Shown: positions 50,770-63,119, counted from the first letter of the stretch. The stretch is 64,000 nucleotides of DNA from Mangifera indica (GCF_011075055.1 NC_058145.1:4373228-4437227); one strand, 5' to 3'. Notes: a model not told the origin generated them from the sequence alone. Translations and numbers: made by a program.

Positions 50770-52050
50770 TATAAATTCAATCAAATAACTCTGGAAAGAT
50801 AAAAAGATTAAAGAATTGAAGTATGGAAGAGTAATTTAATTCGGATGAAGAAAATATGTTACAAATGAAGAGAGAAAGTGGGTATTTATAAAAAATATAA
50901 CTATTTTTTCAGTCAAAGAAAATGATTACATACAAAACAAATTTTTACCAAGGCAATGATGTAGCACACCTTGGATTTAATGCATTCACATTTAAGTTTT
51001 TACATTTTCTTTTCATGTGGTGGAAAAATCCACTTTTGGTGAAACTTTTTTTTGGATTTTCATCACTTAAAGATAATTATATTAACTCTGTTAAAGAAAA
51101 ATCTAGTTGGATAAAAATCAAAGCAAAGGAACATAATTATTTAATGTCTTATAAATTAGGTTCAGACATGCAAAAATTGTCTCAATAAAAATCTTTTAGG
51201 AAAACTCAATGGGATAAAACCTAGTAAAAGAAAAAAACAGTGTACGTTTTGTCTAATATGTGATAAACTTTAAAAATTTACCTAATAAATACTCCCTCTG
51301 ATGAATGTTTCTCTTTTTTGTAGTGAGATTAATTTGATTGTTTGTTGAGTTGTGACATACTGATTTTATAAACTAGTTTTTAAAATTTGATGTTGGTAAT
51401 GTTTTGGTGAACAAATTTGTAAGATTTTCACTAAATCTTATTTGTTTCACATCAATCTTTCTGCTCTATTGGAGTTCATGAGTGTAAAAAAAATTCGGTG
51501 AGATATGTTTGGTTTTGTTTTCTTTGATGTATCCATATCTAATTTGAGCAATATATGTTGTGTTGTCTTCATATAATATAAAATGAGTGTCAGTTGTAGA
51601 AGGAAGATTGCATGTATTTTGAATATAATGGATAACAGACCGTAATCATATGCATTCTCGGTTAGTTCATAAAGAGTTAAATTTCTAAATGATTTGAAGA
51701 CATTGCAATCAAACTCTGTAAGTGATGAAAATCCAATGGAGTGTTACGGAAGGTGGATTTTTCCACCACATGAGAAGAAAATGTAAAAGCTTTGGTGTGA
51801 ATGCATTAAATCCAAGGTGAGCTATATCATTGTTTTGGTGAAAATTTGTTTTGTATGTAACCGTTTTCTTTGACTGAAGAGGCGGTCATATTCTCTATAA
51901 ATACCTCTTTCTCTTTTCATTTGTAATACATTTTTTTTTTCATCTAGAGTGAATTACTCTTCCTCTCTTTCAATTTTTTTTTTTCAATCCTTTCTTACTT
52001 CAATTCTTTAATCTCTTTATCTTTCTATAGTTATTTAATTAAATTTATAA
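50770..52050. mobile_element. Chimeric copia fragment A: antisense RNase H end + LTR fused to an inverted LTR
   Basis: The ends are inverted copies: TATAAATTCAATCAAATAAC at 50,770 and its complement at 52,030-52,049. The left half is a copia LTR in minus orientation (TATA-type GGGTATTTATA near 50,880). Next to it, about 51,195-51,235 is the minus copy of the conserved GGTTTTATCCCATTGAG-type copia 3' segment. About 51,300-51,690 is an antisense copia RNase H C-terminus. From about 51,700 an LTR runs in + orientation (CTCTATAAATACC near 51,895). The ORF 50,922-51,188 is not a gene. Confidence 0.75.
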
Positions 52051-52330
52051 AAAATCTTCAAATTGTAAATATGATACCATTATAAATAAAAATTCAAATA
52101 GAAGAATAACAAAAATTAAAGGGAAATTGAAATTTTTACTCTTATTTTAATCCATGTAAATATATATGCAATTTATTTCAAAATTTAAACAAATATATCA
52201 CAACAGTAATGTACTTATCCAAAATACCCCTCTTGAAATGACCTATATAAAGATTCTCTCTTTTTCTCTATAACTTTTTTTCTCTTCTTTTTCAACGTTC
52301 AAGTAAGGAAGGAATCCCTACAGCATAAAA

Positions 52331-53120
52331 AAAATAAATTATTAATGGAAGAAGACACGTGATTGAATAGAAAACCTATGAGAAAACCACTATAAAAGAT
52401 TCAATTTGAACACAAGGGAGAGAGACGAAAATTACTAAATTTATTAAGAGAATTAACATCTGCTGCAAAGACTTCATAACAAAATCATCTACATTTAGAT
52501 CAGTCTTGACTTAACTCCGTATGTTATGTATTTTTTTTATGAACAATTGAAAATAAAATAAGTATGGTAGATTCATGTTCATAACTTTATGTAAAATTTA
52601 ATTTTACTGTGATTTCATGTTGTTAGATTGTTTAATGCTATTATTTTATATTGTTTTTATTATTTAAAGTTGTTATAATATTATTTAATGTTGTAGTGAT
52701 GGTTAAAAAATACCAAAATATAGGATAGAAAAAATTTCAGACGACGAGCAGATTGGTGTTAACGCTAAACCCCTGGGCCCCAGTGAATTTTTTTTTGTTT
52801 TTGTTTTTGTTTTCTTTCATTGCACTCAATTCTTTTGTTTTTTATGTTTATTTTAATCTGGTGTTTGTGTGTGTATTATTTTCCTTGTCTTGACAGAGTT
52901 ACATAAAAAATTTTAAAATTGTCACTGTCATTTTCTTATGTTTTTTTTGTCTTGCCTTGATCAATTTTTGTATATCACTTGATGATATGATAGTTTAATG
53001 TGTTGTAAATACGTATGTATGAAGTTTGATTGCATTGATATTGTATTTGAGGCTTAATTAGAAAAAATTGTAAAGTAGTGTAATTTGGAGTTTTTATGTT
53101 TTTTAGGTTTATTTTTAATT
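52331..53120. other. MULE 1 leader between left terminus and transposase
   Basis: AT-rich with long T runs (52,790-52,880) and no ORF of note. Presumably the transposase promoter and 5' UTR. CCCCTGGGCCCCAG at about 52,770 is a small GC-rich palindromic patch. Confidence 0.4.
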
Positions 53121-55060
53121 ATGATGGAAAAAATTGCATTTAAGATTCGCTATGGAGGCCAATAAGTTGAAGGTGATGATAATGTGACAAGATATATTGA
53201 TGAGAATGTGAGAGAAATGTGTATTAACACAAATGTTGATTTTGAAAGATTCATTGCAAGAATCAATTATTATCTAAGACTCGATCAAAGTCAGTCAAAT
53301 GTGCACCTATTTACACTAGGTGATGTGGGTCTGATGAAGATTATAGATGATAATGATGTTAAGTTTTTTACGGTTGTAGCAAGAAATTCACAAGGATACA
53401 CAAAACTGTTACAAAGAGTCAAATTGATGAAAGGGACAATCAACAAGGTGAAGATGCTCATGAGAAAGAAAGAGAAAATCATTCGATAGATGAGTGGGCA
53501 CATCCATAAAATTTTCAAGAGTTTGGTAGGAATTATGGAGTTGATGATGATAATGAGGACGACAAGGATGAAGTTATGAAGTAGAAGGTAATGAGGAGGA
53601 TGATGATGATGACAACGAAGAATTCTTGGGGTTTGATTAGGACATGTACGGTGTTTCAAGCCAAGACGTTGGCAAAAGTTAAAGTCATGTTTGTAACGAG
53701 GGGGTTGAATGTAGCACAAAACGTCACGACTTTATGAATATTGAAGCATATTCAAGTCACATCTATAATTTAAATCCATTTCAATAGGTTCCTAAGCCTA
53801 CTGTTGATGTTAAGAATACGGGTATTAGTAATCGGACAATACAAAAGGGTAACCATTTACAAGTGATAGGTTTTTATAACTCCAAGGTAGAATTGAGAGC
53901 ATTATTTCGAATATATGCCTTAGAGATGAATTCAATGAAAGGTTGGTCGCTCCGATAACATACGGTCTAAGCTTAAGTCCATATACTCACAATGTAAATG
54001 ATCGATACAAGCAACAAGAGAGTAAGATGGCGATTATTGGGTCTTATGACCTATGGATGAGACCAACACTTGGTCGTATGATCAAATATTGTCACACTAT
54101 AACAAACTAGTACATAATCGTTAGAGAACATACTTAAGTCAATGTTTGTGGTTGATTGTATTTATCGACAAACGGAAATTATTTTAGACATAGCACATAG
54201 GTACAAAATTAACATATCCTACACGCAAGCACGACTTGCCAAAACGTATGCAATAAATGCATTACGAGGATCTTCAAAAGAGTCTTTCGATCTATTACTC
54301 GAGTATTATGATAATTTGAAGGTTAAGAATCTAGGAACTGACATGTATTGATATCGATCTGAAAAATAGGTTCAAATTTTTTTATGTGTATGGAGTGTTC
54401 TATAAGAGGGTTCAAACAATTCTGTTGTCCGGTGATATGCGTTGATGTTTCACACTTAAAGGGAAAGTATCTTGAATCTCTTTTCATTGTTACGAAGGAT
54501 GGTAATAATCAAATTTATCCACTTGTATTCGGTATTGGGCACAAAGAGGAAATAAAAACATAGACCCCTTTTTTGACATACTTTAGCATGTGTATCGGTT
54601 ATTTGGCCATTATTTTAGATCGTCATCATTCAATAATTACGTCGGTCACGAATGTAATGCATCATGTCTGTCATGGGTTTTGTAATTACTACATAAAGGG
54701 TAACATGCATTTGCAGTTAAAAAAAACTAAACATATTGAAGGATTATTTTAGAAAACTGCTAAGGCATATTGCCTCACGGATTTTTAAGCTGCTATAAGT
54801 AGAATTGCTAGAGTAAATCCTGCTGCAGCAATTTATTTGACCTATATTAGGTATGAAAGACAGTCGCATGCCCACTTTGGAAGATTGGGGTATAATATTA
54901 TGACGTCTAATATTGTTGAGTCCGTCAATGCTTTTCACGGAGTGCTCGCGCTTTGTCTATCATCATATTAGTTGAGTTTTTTTTAAGCATAATGAAACAT
55001 TGGTTTTTTAATAGGCGAAACATGACTGGTTCGCATGAATAAAATTTTAATGATATTTCT
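53121..55060 (+). pseudogene. MULE (MuDR-type) transposase remnant
   Basis: Starts MMEKIAFKIRYGGQ-stop, the usual N-terminal block of this family. An open stretch 53,184-53,489 follows, then a GFYNSKVELRALFRIYALE-type MuDR domain (about 53,870-53,930). Next is a frame at 54,142-54,351 with YRQTEIILDIAHRYKINISY and QARLAKTYAINALRGSSKES, the classic MULE linker before the DDE core. The core shows VDVSHLKGKY (first Asp, about 54,440), NNQIYPLVFGI, and ILDRHHSI (second Asp, about 54,620). It also shows C-GFCNYYIKGN, a degraded C-x2-H region, and SNIVESVNAF. At least eight stops or frameshifts. It ends abruptly near WFFNRRNMTGSHE at 55,040. Confidence 0.85.
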
Positions 55061-55094
55061 ATTTTTTCATCGCATTTATTTTAGTTGTTTTTTT

Positions 55095-57865
55095 GTAGGT
55101 GAGAGATCTCACCCCGTTAACCTCATGGCTTCTAGCATCTTGTTTTGGCATATCACGAACATATTTGTATTGTAATGTCGACGGAGTGTCTAGCAGTTGA
55201 ATTCCTTTGATGTATAGAAATTACTCGCCTTCATTAGGGGTCAGTGTCTTATATCGCATCATTAACTTCTTCACCTTCTTTAAGCTAATGATATATTACG
55301 TAGAGTCATATACATACAACTTTCAATTGTTGATATCCAATAAGTCACATACCCAATGTTGGTTGTCGATGTTAAAGGAAATGCATACCTGTAGCCAATG
55401 AAGAGAAATAAGTATCAATAATCAAATATATTGTAAACAACTTACAGTTATACACTACCTTGTCAATATTATTCTATGATTGAAAGAATTCAGTTGACTG
55501 TTGATGTGAGATGTCATTGATTTGATCTAAGAAAAATATGGGTCAGTTCCTTATTTTCACCTAATTGTTTAAACTCATCGTAGTATTGTAAGAGAAGTCT
55601 AATGAATTGGGTCGAAACAGTCGTCCAGTTGCTATTTAAAAAGATTTACAAAGTATTTTCATGAAAGCTTCGATATGTTGTGTATATAGTAAAATTACAT
55701 TATAAGTTCGAAGTGATAACTAATATGAACAAATACAAAAGAAAGATACACCTGGTGTTTTCCAACCATTACTTTGGTGTTACAATTTAGGTCCATCATG
55801 GTTTGTTCATATAGACGATCATTTTAGTTGGTCCTCCAAGGAATACACGTTGAGTTCCATTATGTGACGTTTGATGTTACCACAGTAAGAACTTTGAGTA
55901 GATCGCAACCAATCGTGGGTCCAGATGACGGTCTTCAGGTATCGGCTATTTGTTCTTTTTTACCTTTGTTAGATCTGTAAATGGACTTACCAATTGTTTC
56001 CTTTTTCATAGCATATGTCTGAATGCTAACATTTTTTTAGTTGTCATCAACTTCTGAACAGTTGTTGATTGGTCATGCACTTGTTGTTGGACATCATCGT
56101 CCAATAAATCGTCCAACTAGAAAAAGTTCAAAAATTGATTCTTATCATTATTTTATAACACAACTAATTGAAATAAAAATTAAATATGGTGGATAATAAC
56201 CTGTACTAATTCTGATATCTAAATATAAAAATTCTGATATCTAAATATAAAAATTCTCAAATTGTGCAATTCGATTATTTAATAATGTTTGAAATTCATG
56301 CATTTTCTCTGAAGCGTCGATGTTTGTTGTTGTCATTGGTCCTATATCTCTGTATGAAACATCGATGTTTGTTGTTACCAATACGATAGCATCTCCTCAC
56401 GGAGCACCAATGACTGCCACTCCCACTCCGCGCGCATCATTGCAATGTATCGGTCTAATTGCTACTGCATCTGAGAGTTGATGCCTCTTCCATGTTTCAT
56501 TAAGATCTATTGAAGACAATCGTATGATACACCACTGTACGATGTCTTGTGTATCGAGTGTCTACAAGCTCGCCATCTGGTGCTCTCGAGGATGGGAAGC
56601 GCAAGAAGTAGACATCTGTAGAGGGGAAACACGTACATTATCGGAGGCTTTATGTGACTTTCAGGGGTATGCACTACGAGAGGATAACACTTGTGAAGGG
56701 GATGTCTGTCCAATATGGGATATCCTAGGAACAACAGGTTTGGCACCTCGTGATGAAGAATTTGTATGAAAGCGAACGACGACTCTGAAGACGCTTTGGG
56801 GGTTGTCTGAAAGGCAATAAGACGATTTGACAGATATCATCATCGTTTGAATTTGCAGACTCGTCATCTGATGATGTTGATGGTGTCTGTTCTCCCATAA
56901 TCTCCAGAGCTTGAATATACCATTCAGAGTTATGCTCAGTCTCGATCGGATGTAACGCAATTGTAATCCCCTTCTGGAACGTGAAGGAAATTTAAAAAAA
57001 TTAATTAAATACAAAATGAAATAATAAAATATAAATGAGCAACTTACGAAAGGAGCATCCTAAAGTATCGATATGTCATCCCATGTAGGCAGTACAATTG
57101 TTTTCCATTTCAGAATACAAGGGATTTGATTATTTGCTTCCAAACGAAAGGAGCATTCCAAAGTATCGAATCGTCTCATAAATTCAATACTACACAATGT
57201 ATAACATTTATAGGTAGTATTTACAATAGTCGGTATAAATGTAAACTTTATTTATTATATGATACTTGAAAAGTAATCGGGATCCCAAAATACTGTAACT
57301 GACAAGTGGGAGCAGATTTGTATACGACAAGTAATGTTCAACACAATACTAATATTTGTTATAGATACCTTTTCGCATCGAGTAAACTATTTTATTCAAT
57401 GTCAATGTCCCCCATGGATATCGATTAAATACATCTAAATTGTACACTAAATGCAAAAAACGATAAGATATTTTAGTTTTGTTGTCCACCTCTAATAATC
57501 TTATAAACGTATAATACAAGACTGCGAATTTTACTACATCGTCATCATTGTCTCGCCAAATTTTATTGTTAGATGCTTGCTCGATCTCTTAATGAGATAA
57601 CAACCTGTGAATGTTCGGGAAATATTCCTCTCTCAATCGAGACGTCTCCGTGGAATCAACATAATTGGACACATTCATGTCCTTCCCAAAAATTAGAACA
57701 GTGACTAGTACAAACTCAACAGGATTGAATCAAAATTCAATACCATTTATTTTGAATCACATTTCTTTGTTTGGGTTTTCACGATTGATCATACGAAATA
57801 TCGCTTAAATAAATATGAGACTGAACCGTGATTTCGCCAAATCTAATAAGTGTCCAAAACAGAGT
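55095..57865 (-). pseudogene. DUF1985 / Ulp1-like cysteine protease gene remnant (MULE-borne)
   Basis: On the minus strand, near 57,865-57,370, a DUF1985 domain: FGHLLDL-like start, INGIEF-FNPVEFVL, MNVSNYVDSTETSRLREEYF, then DNDDDVVKFAVLYYTF. Near 55,400-55,260 a Ulp1-type core: FNIDNQHWVCDLLDIN (the His-Trp of the catalytic His) and KLYVYDST (the Asp region). The Cys-containing tail is not found before the junction with transposase sequence at about 55,095. If active, such proteins remove SUMO-like modifiers; this one is broken by stops and frameshifts. The stretch 55,900-57,000 is acidic or Pro/Ser-rich linker and unrecognised. Confidence 0.75.
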
Positions 57866-58324
57866 GTCTGAAAAATAGCTCTCTGAGTAAATGTTAGTTT
57901 ATTCCTAATTATAGTCACAGTATCCATCTTTGTCTAAAGCAATATTGCACTCGAAATCTGTATACATTATAGAATCTTTACGCCTGTTATTGCTAGTTGA
58001 TTACAAATGTCTGAAAATATATATTAATTAGTTAAATTACATTAAAAGATTAATGAAAGACAATCATTTTAATCACAGATTAATCAAACTAATGTAACAT
58101 TATAATAAAAAAAATTAGATTATCAGTAAATTAATATACATAACGTCATTTTTCATAAAAAGAGAAAAAAAATCTGAGTGTTTATAATAATTGATGTAAG
58201 ATTATCATTTTTGAGTTTTAAATGTCATTTAAGCTACATTTTATATTTGAATCACCAGCAAACAATAATAAAATTTCAATTTCCCATAATCAAATCTACT
58301 GAACTACAAACAATAATAAAATAC

Positions 58325-58471
58325 ATGTGGTGTTTTCACTCTAATTTTTTAATATTTCTTTTTCTCTTCATCTTTATTTCTTGTGGAAGTTTAGCTTGCT
58401 TTAATAATAATTTTAGTGAAATATTATGTCTTGGTGTTTCCGCCAACCATGGTACGCCACTCACCTAATTT
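58325..58471 (+). CDS. Small signal-peptide-like ORF, left-arm copy
   Basis: Encodes about 47 residues: MWCFHSNFLIFLFLFIFISC (a hydrophobic stretch like a secretory signal), then CFNNNFSEI, then LGVSANHGTPLT, stop. The same frame is present, inverted, in the other arm at 62,485-62,665. It shows no family I recognise. It lies upstream of, and opposite to, the DUF1985 gene. It could be a captured first exon, a transposon leader peptide, or chance. It sits in AT-rich DNA, but its final 35 bases are clearly more GC-rich and better conserved. Confidence 0.35.
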
Positions 58472-59074
58472 CAAATTAATTTAAATTTGGACCAAATTTT
58501 AAATTAACTAAATCAAATCAAATTAATTTAAATTCGAACTAAATTAAAATTCAATTTACATTGAATTTGGATCAAAATTAAATTTAATATGATATATTTC
58601 TACTTCCATTTGATATAACGAAATATAATATGTCTTCCTATCATTACGTTGATAGTATTGATAATCGATGAAGTTATTTGTTAAATTTTCTTCGTGAACG
58701 AGAAAATAATATGATGATCTATGCAGAAGCAAATTCTTTTAGAGAAATATGAAAGCAAACAACCAAACATTTTTCGCAAAAAATATTTGTCAAAACTTGC
58801 ACATATATATGGAAGCAAGCAAAACTTCCACGTGAAATGTAAGAAGACGCAAACAAGAGTATGAAGAATATATTCTCCCCTGATTGTCAGTGAATTATTA
58901 AAGCAAATGCACTATTTATATCTGTGAATTATTCATATATATTCATTATAATATTTCGTATTGATGCATTCATTATTCATATATATTCATTGTACTTGCT
59001 GAAAATATGGAAGTGTATTATTTCATCTTGATGCATTATTTATATTCATATCGGTGCATTATTCCATCTTGAAG

Positions 59075-59215
59075 TACTTGAGATTTTTTAAAAAAAATTT
59101 TAAATTCATAACACTTGAGACTTTTAAAAAAAAAAATTTAAAATTCATAGTACATGAGACTATTAAAAAAAAAAATTTAAAATGGTCGGTGTTGAGACTT
59201 TAAAAAAATATATAT
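59075..59215. repeat. About 45-bp tandem repeats in MULE 1 terminus (GAGACT-A-rich-TTTAAAATTCAT)
   Basis: Three to four copies of GAGACTTTTAAAAAAAAAAA TTTAAAATTCATARYACWT- type units. Inverted, expanded copies are at 61,670-61,850. They are followed by AACGCCAACCC (59,220) and AAGGGTTGGCG (59,245), an internal hairpin also mirrored in the other arm. Confidence 0.6.
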
Positions 59216-59711
59216 TTTAACGCCAACCCGTTTTAAAATGCAAAGGGTTGGCGTGCCAAACCTTTTTATTTACAAAGGGCTCTAATATAAGGTATGAAAT
59301 GAATGTGGTCGAATTTGGTGGGTTGCTCTTTTTGTTTTATATCCTTATTTCGAAGAATTCTTAATCTGAAATCCGTTTTACTTTTCAGTTTTTTCTTTCT
59401 TCCTTTTGTTTTTTAAGCATTGACTCCATTTTGGAGCACTTGTTCTATTTTTTATAGTACAGTTTCAAAGTTGTAGAGAAAAAGAGAGAAGATCTCTCTA
59501 ATTCTTTCCTTACTTGAAAGCTGAGAGAGAAGAGAGAAAAAGTTACAGAGAAAAAGAGAGAATCTTTGTATGAGTTATTTCAAGAGGGGTATTTTGAAAA
59601 AGTAAATTACTGTTATGGTATATTTTTTAAAGTTTTTAAATGAGTGACATATATGTATACACAGATTAAAATAAAGTTAAAAATTTTAGTTTCTGTATAT
59701 TCTTGAAGGAA

Positions 59712-61045
59712 GGATTGAGAGAAAAAATTGAAAGAGAGGAAGAATAACTCAATCTGGATGAAGAAAATATGTTACAAATGAAGAGAGGAAAGAGGGTATT
59801 TATAGAGAATATGATTGCCCATTCAGTCAAAGAAAATGGCTACATACCACGCAAATTTTCGCTGAGGCAATGATATAGCTCACCTTGGATTTAATGCATG
59901 TGCACTCGAACTTTTACATTTTCTTCTCATGTGGTGGAAAAATCTGCTTTCCGTAATATTCTCCTTTAAATTTTCATCACTTATAGATAATTCTGTTAAC
60001 TTTACCAAGGAAAAACCTAGTGGGATAAAAACCAAAGTAAATGAATGTAATTATTTGATATCTTATGAAGTGGGTTTGAACGTGTTAAAACTCCCTCATT
60101 AAAAACCTCACTAAAAAAATCTAATGGGACAAAACCTAGTAAAAAAAAAAAGTACAGTACATCTTTTGTCCAATATGTGATAAATTTTAAAAATTTTCTT
60201 GCTAAATGCTCCCTTTGATAAATGTTCTCCCTCTTTGTAATGAGATTAATTTGGTTACTTGTTGAACGATCGTATACCGATTTTACATATTAGTTTTTCA
60301 AATGTTGATGTTCGTAATATCTTGGTAAACAAATCTACAAGATTCTCACTATATTTTATTTGTTTGAAATCAATCTTTTTGTTCTATTGGAGCTCACGAG
60401 TATAAAGGAATTTTAGTGAGATATATTTAATTTTGTCTCTTTTGATGTATCCACCTCTAGTATGGATGATACATATTACATATAATATGAAAGGAGTGTC
60501 AGTTATAGAAGGAAGACTGCACACATTCCAGAGATAATGGATGACAAATCGTAACTATATGCATTCTCGATTGGCTTCATGAAGAGCGAAGATCTCTAAA
60601 TGATTTGAAGACGTTCTAACTAAAGTCTATAAGTGATGGAACTCCAAGGGAAAGTATTACAGAATATTGATTTTTCCACCACATGAGAAGAAAATGTAAA
60701 AGATTGGGTGTGAATGCATTAAATCCAAGGTGAGCTACCTCATTGCCTTGGTGGAAATTTGCTTTGTATGTAGTCATTTTCTTTGATTGAAAAGGTGATC
60801 ATATTCTCTATAAATACCGTTTTTCTCTCTTCATTTGTAATACATTTTCTTCATCTGGATTGAATTACTTTTCTTCTCTTTCAATTTTTTCTCTCAATCA
60901 TTTCTTACTTCAATTCCTTAATCTCTTTATTTTTTATAGTTATTTAATTAAATTTATAACACGTTATCAATACCATCTGCTTCGGTATATCATCATAATC
61001 TTTCAATTATATTGTTATCTCAATTATTTTAGATATTTTAATTTT
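59712..61045. mobile_element. Chimeric copia fragment B, same structure as fragment A
   Basis: From the left: copia LTR in minus orientation (TATTTATAGAG near 59,797), then GTGGGATAAAAACC and AATGGGACAAAACCTAGTAA (minus copies of conserved copia 3' text, about 60,020-60,145). Then antisense RNase H C-terminus: read on the minus strand, LHEASRECIWLRSVIHHIQE (about 60,520-60,585) and ENLVDLFTKI (about 60,325-60,355). From about 60,610 an LTR runs in + orientation (CTCTATAAATACC near 60,808). It ends near 60,960 and is followed by AACACGTTATCAATACCAT, leader text typical of a copia 5' end. The junction with the inverted LTR matches fragment A. Confidence 0.8.
60240..60610 (-). pseudogene. Copia RNase H C-terminal fragment
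   Basis: The minus-strand translation over frames gives HLEIFALHEASRECIWLRS, RWIHQKRQN-IYLTKI, then the box ENLVDLFTKI followed by TSTFEKLI-type text. It is an unambiguous Ty1/copia RNase H end, cut at its 5' side next to the inverted LTR. Several frameshifts and stops. Confidence 0.85.
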
Positions 61046-61559
61046 CAAAAATTGAAATTTTTAGTCTTATTTTAATTCGTGTATACATACATATTACTCA
61101 TTTCAAAATTTCAACAAATATACCACAATAGTAATATACTTTCCTAAAATACTCCTCTTAAAATGACTATGCAGAGATTCTCTCTTCTTTCTCAACTTTC
61201 AAGTGAGGAAGGAATCAGAGAGAACCTCTCTTTTTTTCTCTGTAACTTTGGAACTGTACTGTGAAAAATAGAACAAGCATTCCAGAATGGAGCCAATACT
61301 TCAAAAACAAAAGAAAGAAAGGAAAAAATTGAAAAGTAAAATGGATTTCAGATTCAGAATTCTTTGAAGTAAGGATATAAAACAAAAAGAACAATCCACT
61401 TCATACCTTATATTAAAGCCTAGCTACTAGGGTGATAAAAAAAGATCATTTAGTAAGGTTTAATTAAAAAAAATGAAGGGTTGGCATTTAACTGGAAAAA
61501 AAAAAGTCACCACTAGTTAAAAAGCAAAGGTTTTAAAAAAGGTTCGCGTGACACCAACC

Positions 61560-61850
61560 TTTGGCGTTGACACACCAAACTTTTGTAAATAAAAAGGGTT
61601 AGCAACCTTTTATAACGCCAACCTTTTATAAAAAGGGTTTCATTTTAAACGCCAACCTTTTTTTAAACTTTTTTTTTAAAAAGTCTCAAGTGCTATGAAT
61701 TTAAAAAAAAAAAATTTTAAAGTCTCAACGCCAACCCTTTTTTATTTTTTTTTTTTAAGTCTAAAGTGCTATGAATTTTAATAAATTTTTTTTTTTAAAG
61801 TCTCAAGTGTTATGAATTTTTTTTTTTAAATCTCAAGTGCTTTAAGATAG
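61560..61850. repeat. Expanded AACGCCAACC / AAAGGGTT repeats in MULE 2 terminus
   Basis: AACGCCAACCTTT-type words occur at about 61,556, 61,614, 61,650 and 61,728, alternating with AAAAAGGGTT. The left arm has only about two such words, so this arm has gained copies. AGTCTCAAGTGCTATGAATT units follow. Confidence 0.6.
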
Positions 61851-62484
61851 AATAATGCATTGACATGAATATGAATAATACATCAAGATGGAATAATGTA
61901 TTTTCATGTTTTCAGCAAGTATAATGAATATATATGAATAAGAGATGCATCAATATGAAATATTATAATGAATATATATGAATAATTCACTAATATGAAT
62001 AGTATATTTGCTTTAATAATTCACTGACAACTAGAGAATAATATATTCCTCATGCTCTTGTTTGCGCCTTCTTACCTTTCACGTGGAAGTTTTGCTTGCG
62101 TCTATATATATATATGCAAGTTTTGGCAAATATTTTTTAACCAAAGTGTTTGGTTGTTTGCTTCCATATTTTCTCTAAAAGTATTTGCTTCAGCATAGAT
62201 CATTGGATTTTTTTCTCGATTAAGAAGAAAATTCAACAAACAGTTTTATCGATCATCGATACTATCAACGTAATGACAAGAAGACAGGTTATGTTTTGTT
62301 ATATCAAATGAAAGTAAAAATATATCATATCAAATTTAAATTTTAATCCAAATTCAATTTACATTGAATTTTAATTTAGTCCGAATTCAAATTAATTTAA
62401 TTTGAAATTTGGTCCTAATTTAAATTAATTTGAAATTGAAATTAAAATTAATAATGAAATTGTTTAAATTAATTTGGAAATTAG

Positions 62485-62665
62485 AATTCAAATTAATTTG
62501 AAATTGGGTGAGTGGCGTACCATGGTTGGCGGAAACGCCAAGACAAAATATTTCACTAAAATTATTATGGAAGCAAACTAAATTTTCACAAGAAATAAAG
62601 ATGATGAGAAAAAGAATAATACATGACAAGAGAAAAAGAAATATTCAAAAGTTAGAGTGAAAGCA
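62485..62665 (-). CDS. Small signal-peptide-like ORF, right-arm copy
   Basis: The counterpart of the ORF at 58,325. It begins MWCFHSNF but is interrupted by a stop and a short insertion of about 20 bp. A downstream Met (62,629) restarts MSCIILFLIIFISCENLVCF, and the frame ends in FSEIFCLGVSANHGTPLT and beyond. The conserved last part differs from the left copy by only a few residues. Probably degenerate here. Confidence 0.3.
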
Positions 62666-63119
62666 CCACATGTATTTTATTATTTGTAGTTCAGTAGATT
62701 TTATTATGAGAAATTGAAATTTTATTATTATTTGTTGGTGATTCAAATTTAAAATGTAATTTAAATAACATTTAAAACTCAAAAATGATAATCTTACATC
62801 AAATATTATGAATACTCAAATTTTTTTCTCTTTTTATAAAAAATGACGTCATACATATTAATTTACTGATAATCTAATTTTTTTTATTCTAATGTTACAT
62901 TAGCTTATGCTAATTATGTTAATTTAATAATGATAATTCAGTTTGTTTGATTAAAATAATTGTCTTTCATTAATCTTTCATTAATGTAATTTAACGAATT
63001 AATATATATTTTCAAACATTTGTAATCAACTACCAATAAAGGGTGTACAGATTTCATAATACATATAGATTTTGAGTGTACATGTCGCTTTAGATAAAGA
63101 TGGATATTGTGACTATAAT

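Larger units (their letters stand above)
52118..59700 (+). mobile_element. Mutator-like element 1 with transposase and DUF1985/Ulp1-like gene
   Basis: Terminal regions at about 52,118-52,330 and 59,455-59,700 are inverted copies: left AAAATACCCCTCTTGAAATG and GATTCTCTCTTTTTCTCTRT; right has their complements. Between them lies a MULE transposase remnant on + (53,121-55,060), and a DUF1985-Ulp1 type gene remnant on - (57,865-55,100), converging. Such MULEs carrying a Ulp1-like protease are known in plants (the Kaonashi type). Both genes are broken. Exact ends and target duplication were not resolved. Confidence 0.75.

Noticed and set aside
50922..51188. 88-residue ORF as a gene
   Set aside because: It runs across a minus-oriented copia LTR and the conserved copia 3' segment, in the wrong strand.
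53291..53719. 142-residue minus-strand ORF
   Set aside because: It lies opposite the MULE transposase N-terminal coding sequence; His/Pro/Leu-rich composition is the complement of an acidic, Asp/Glu-rich stretch.
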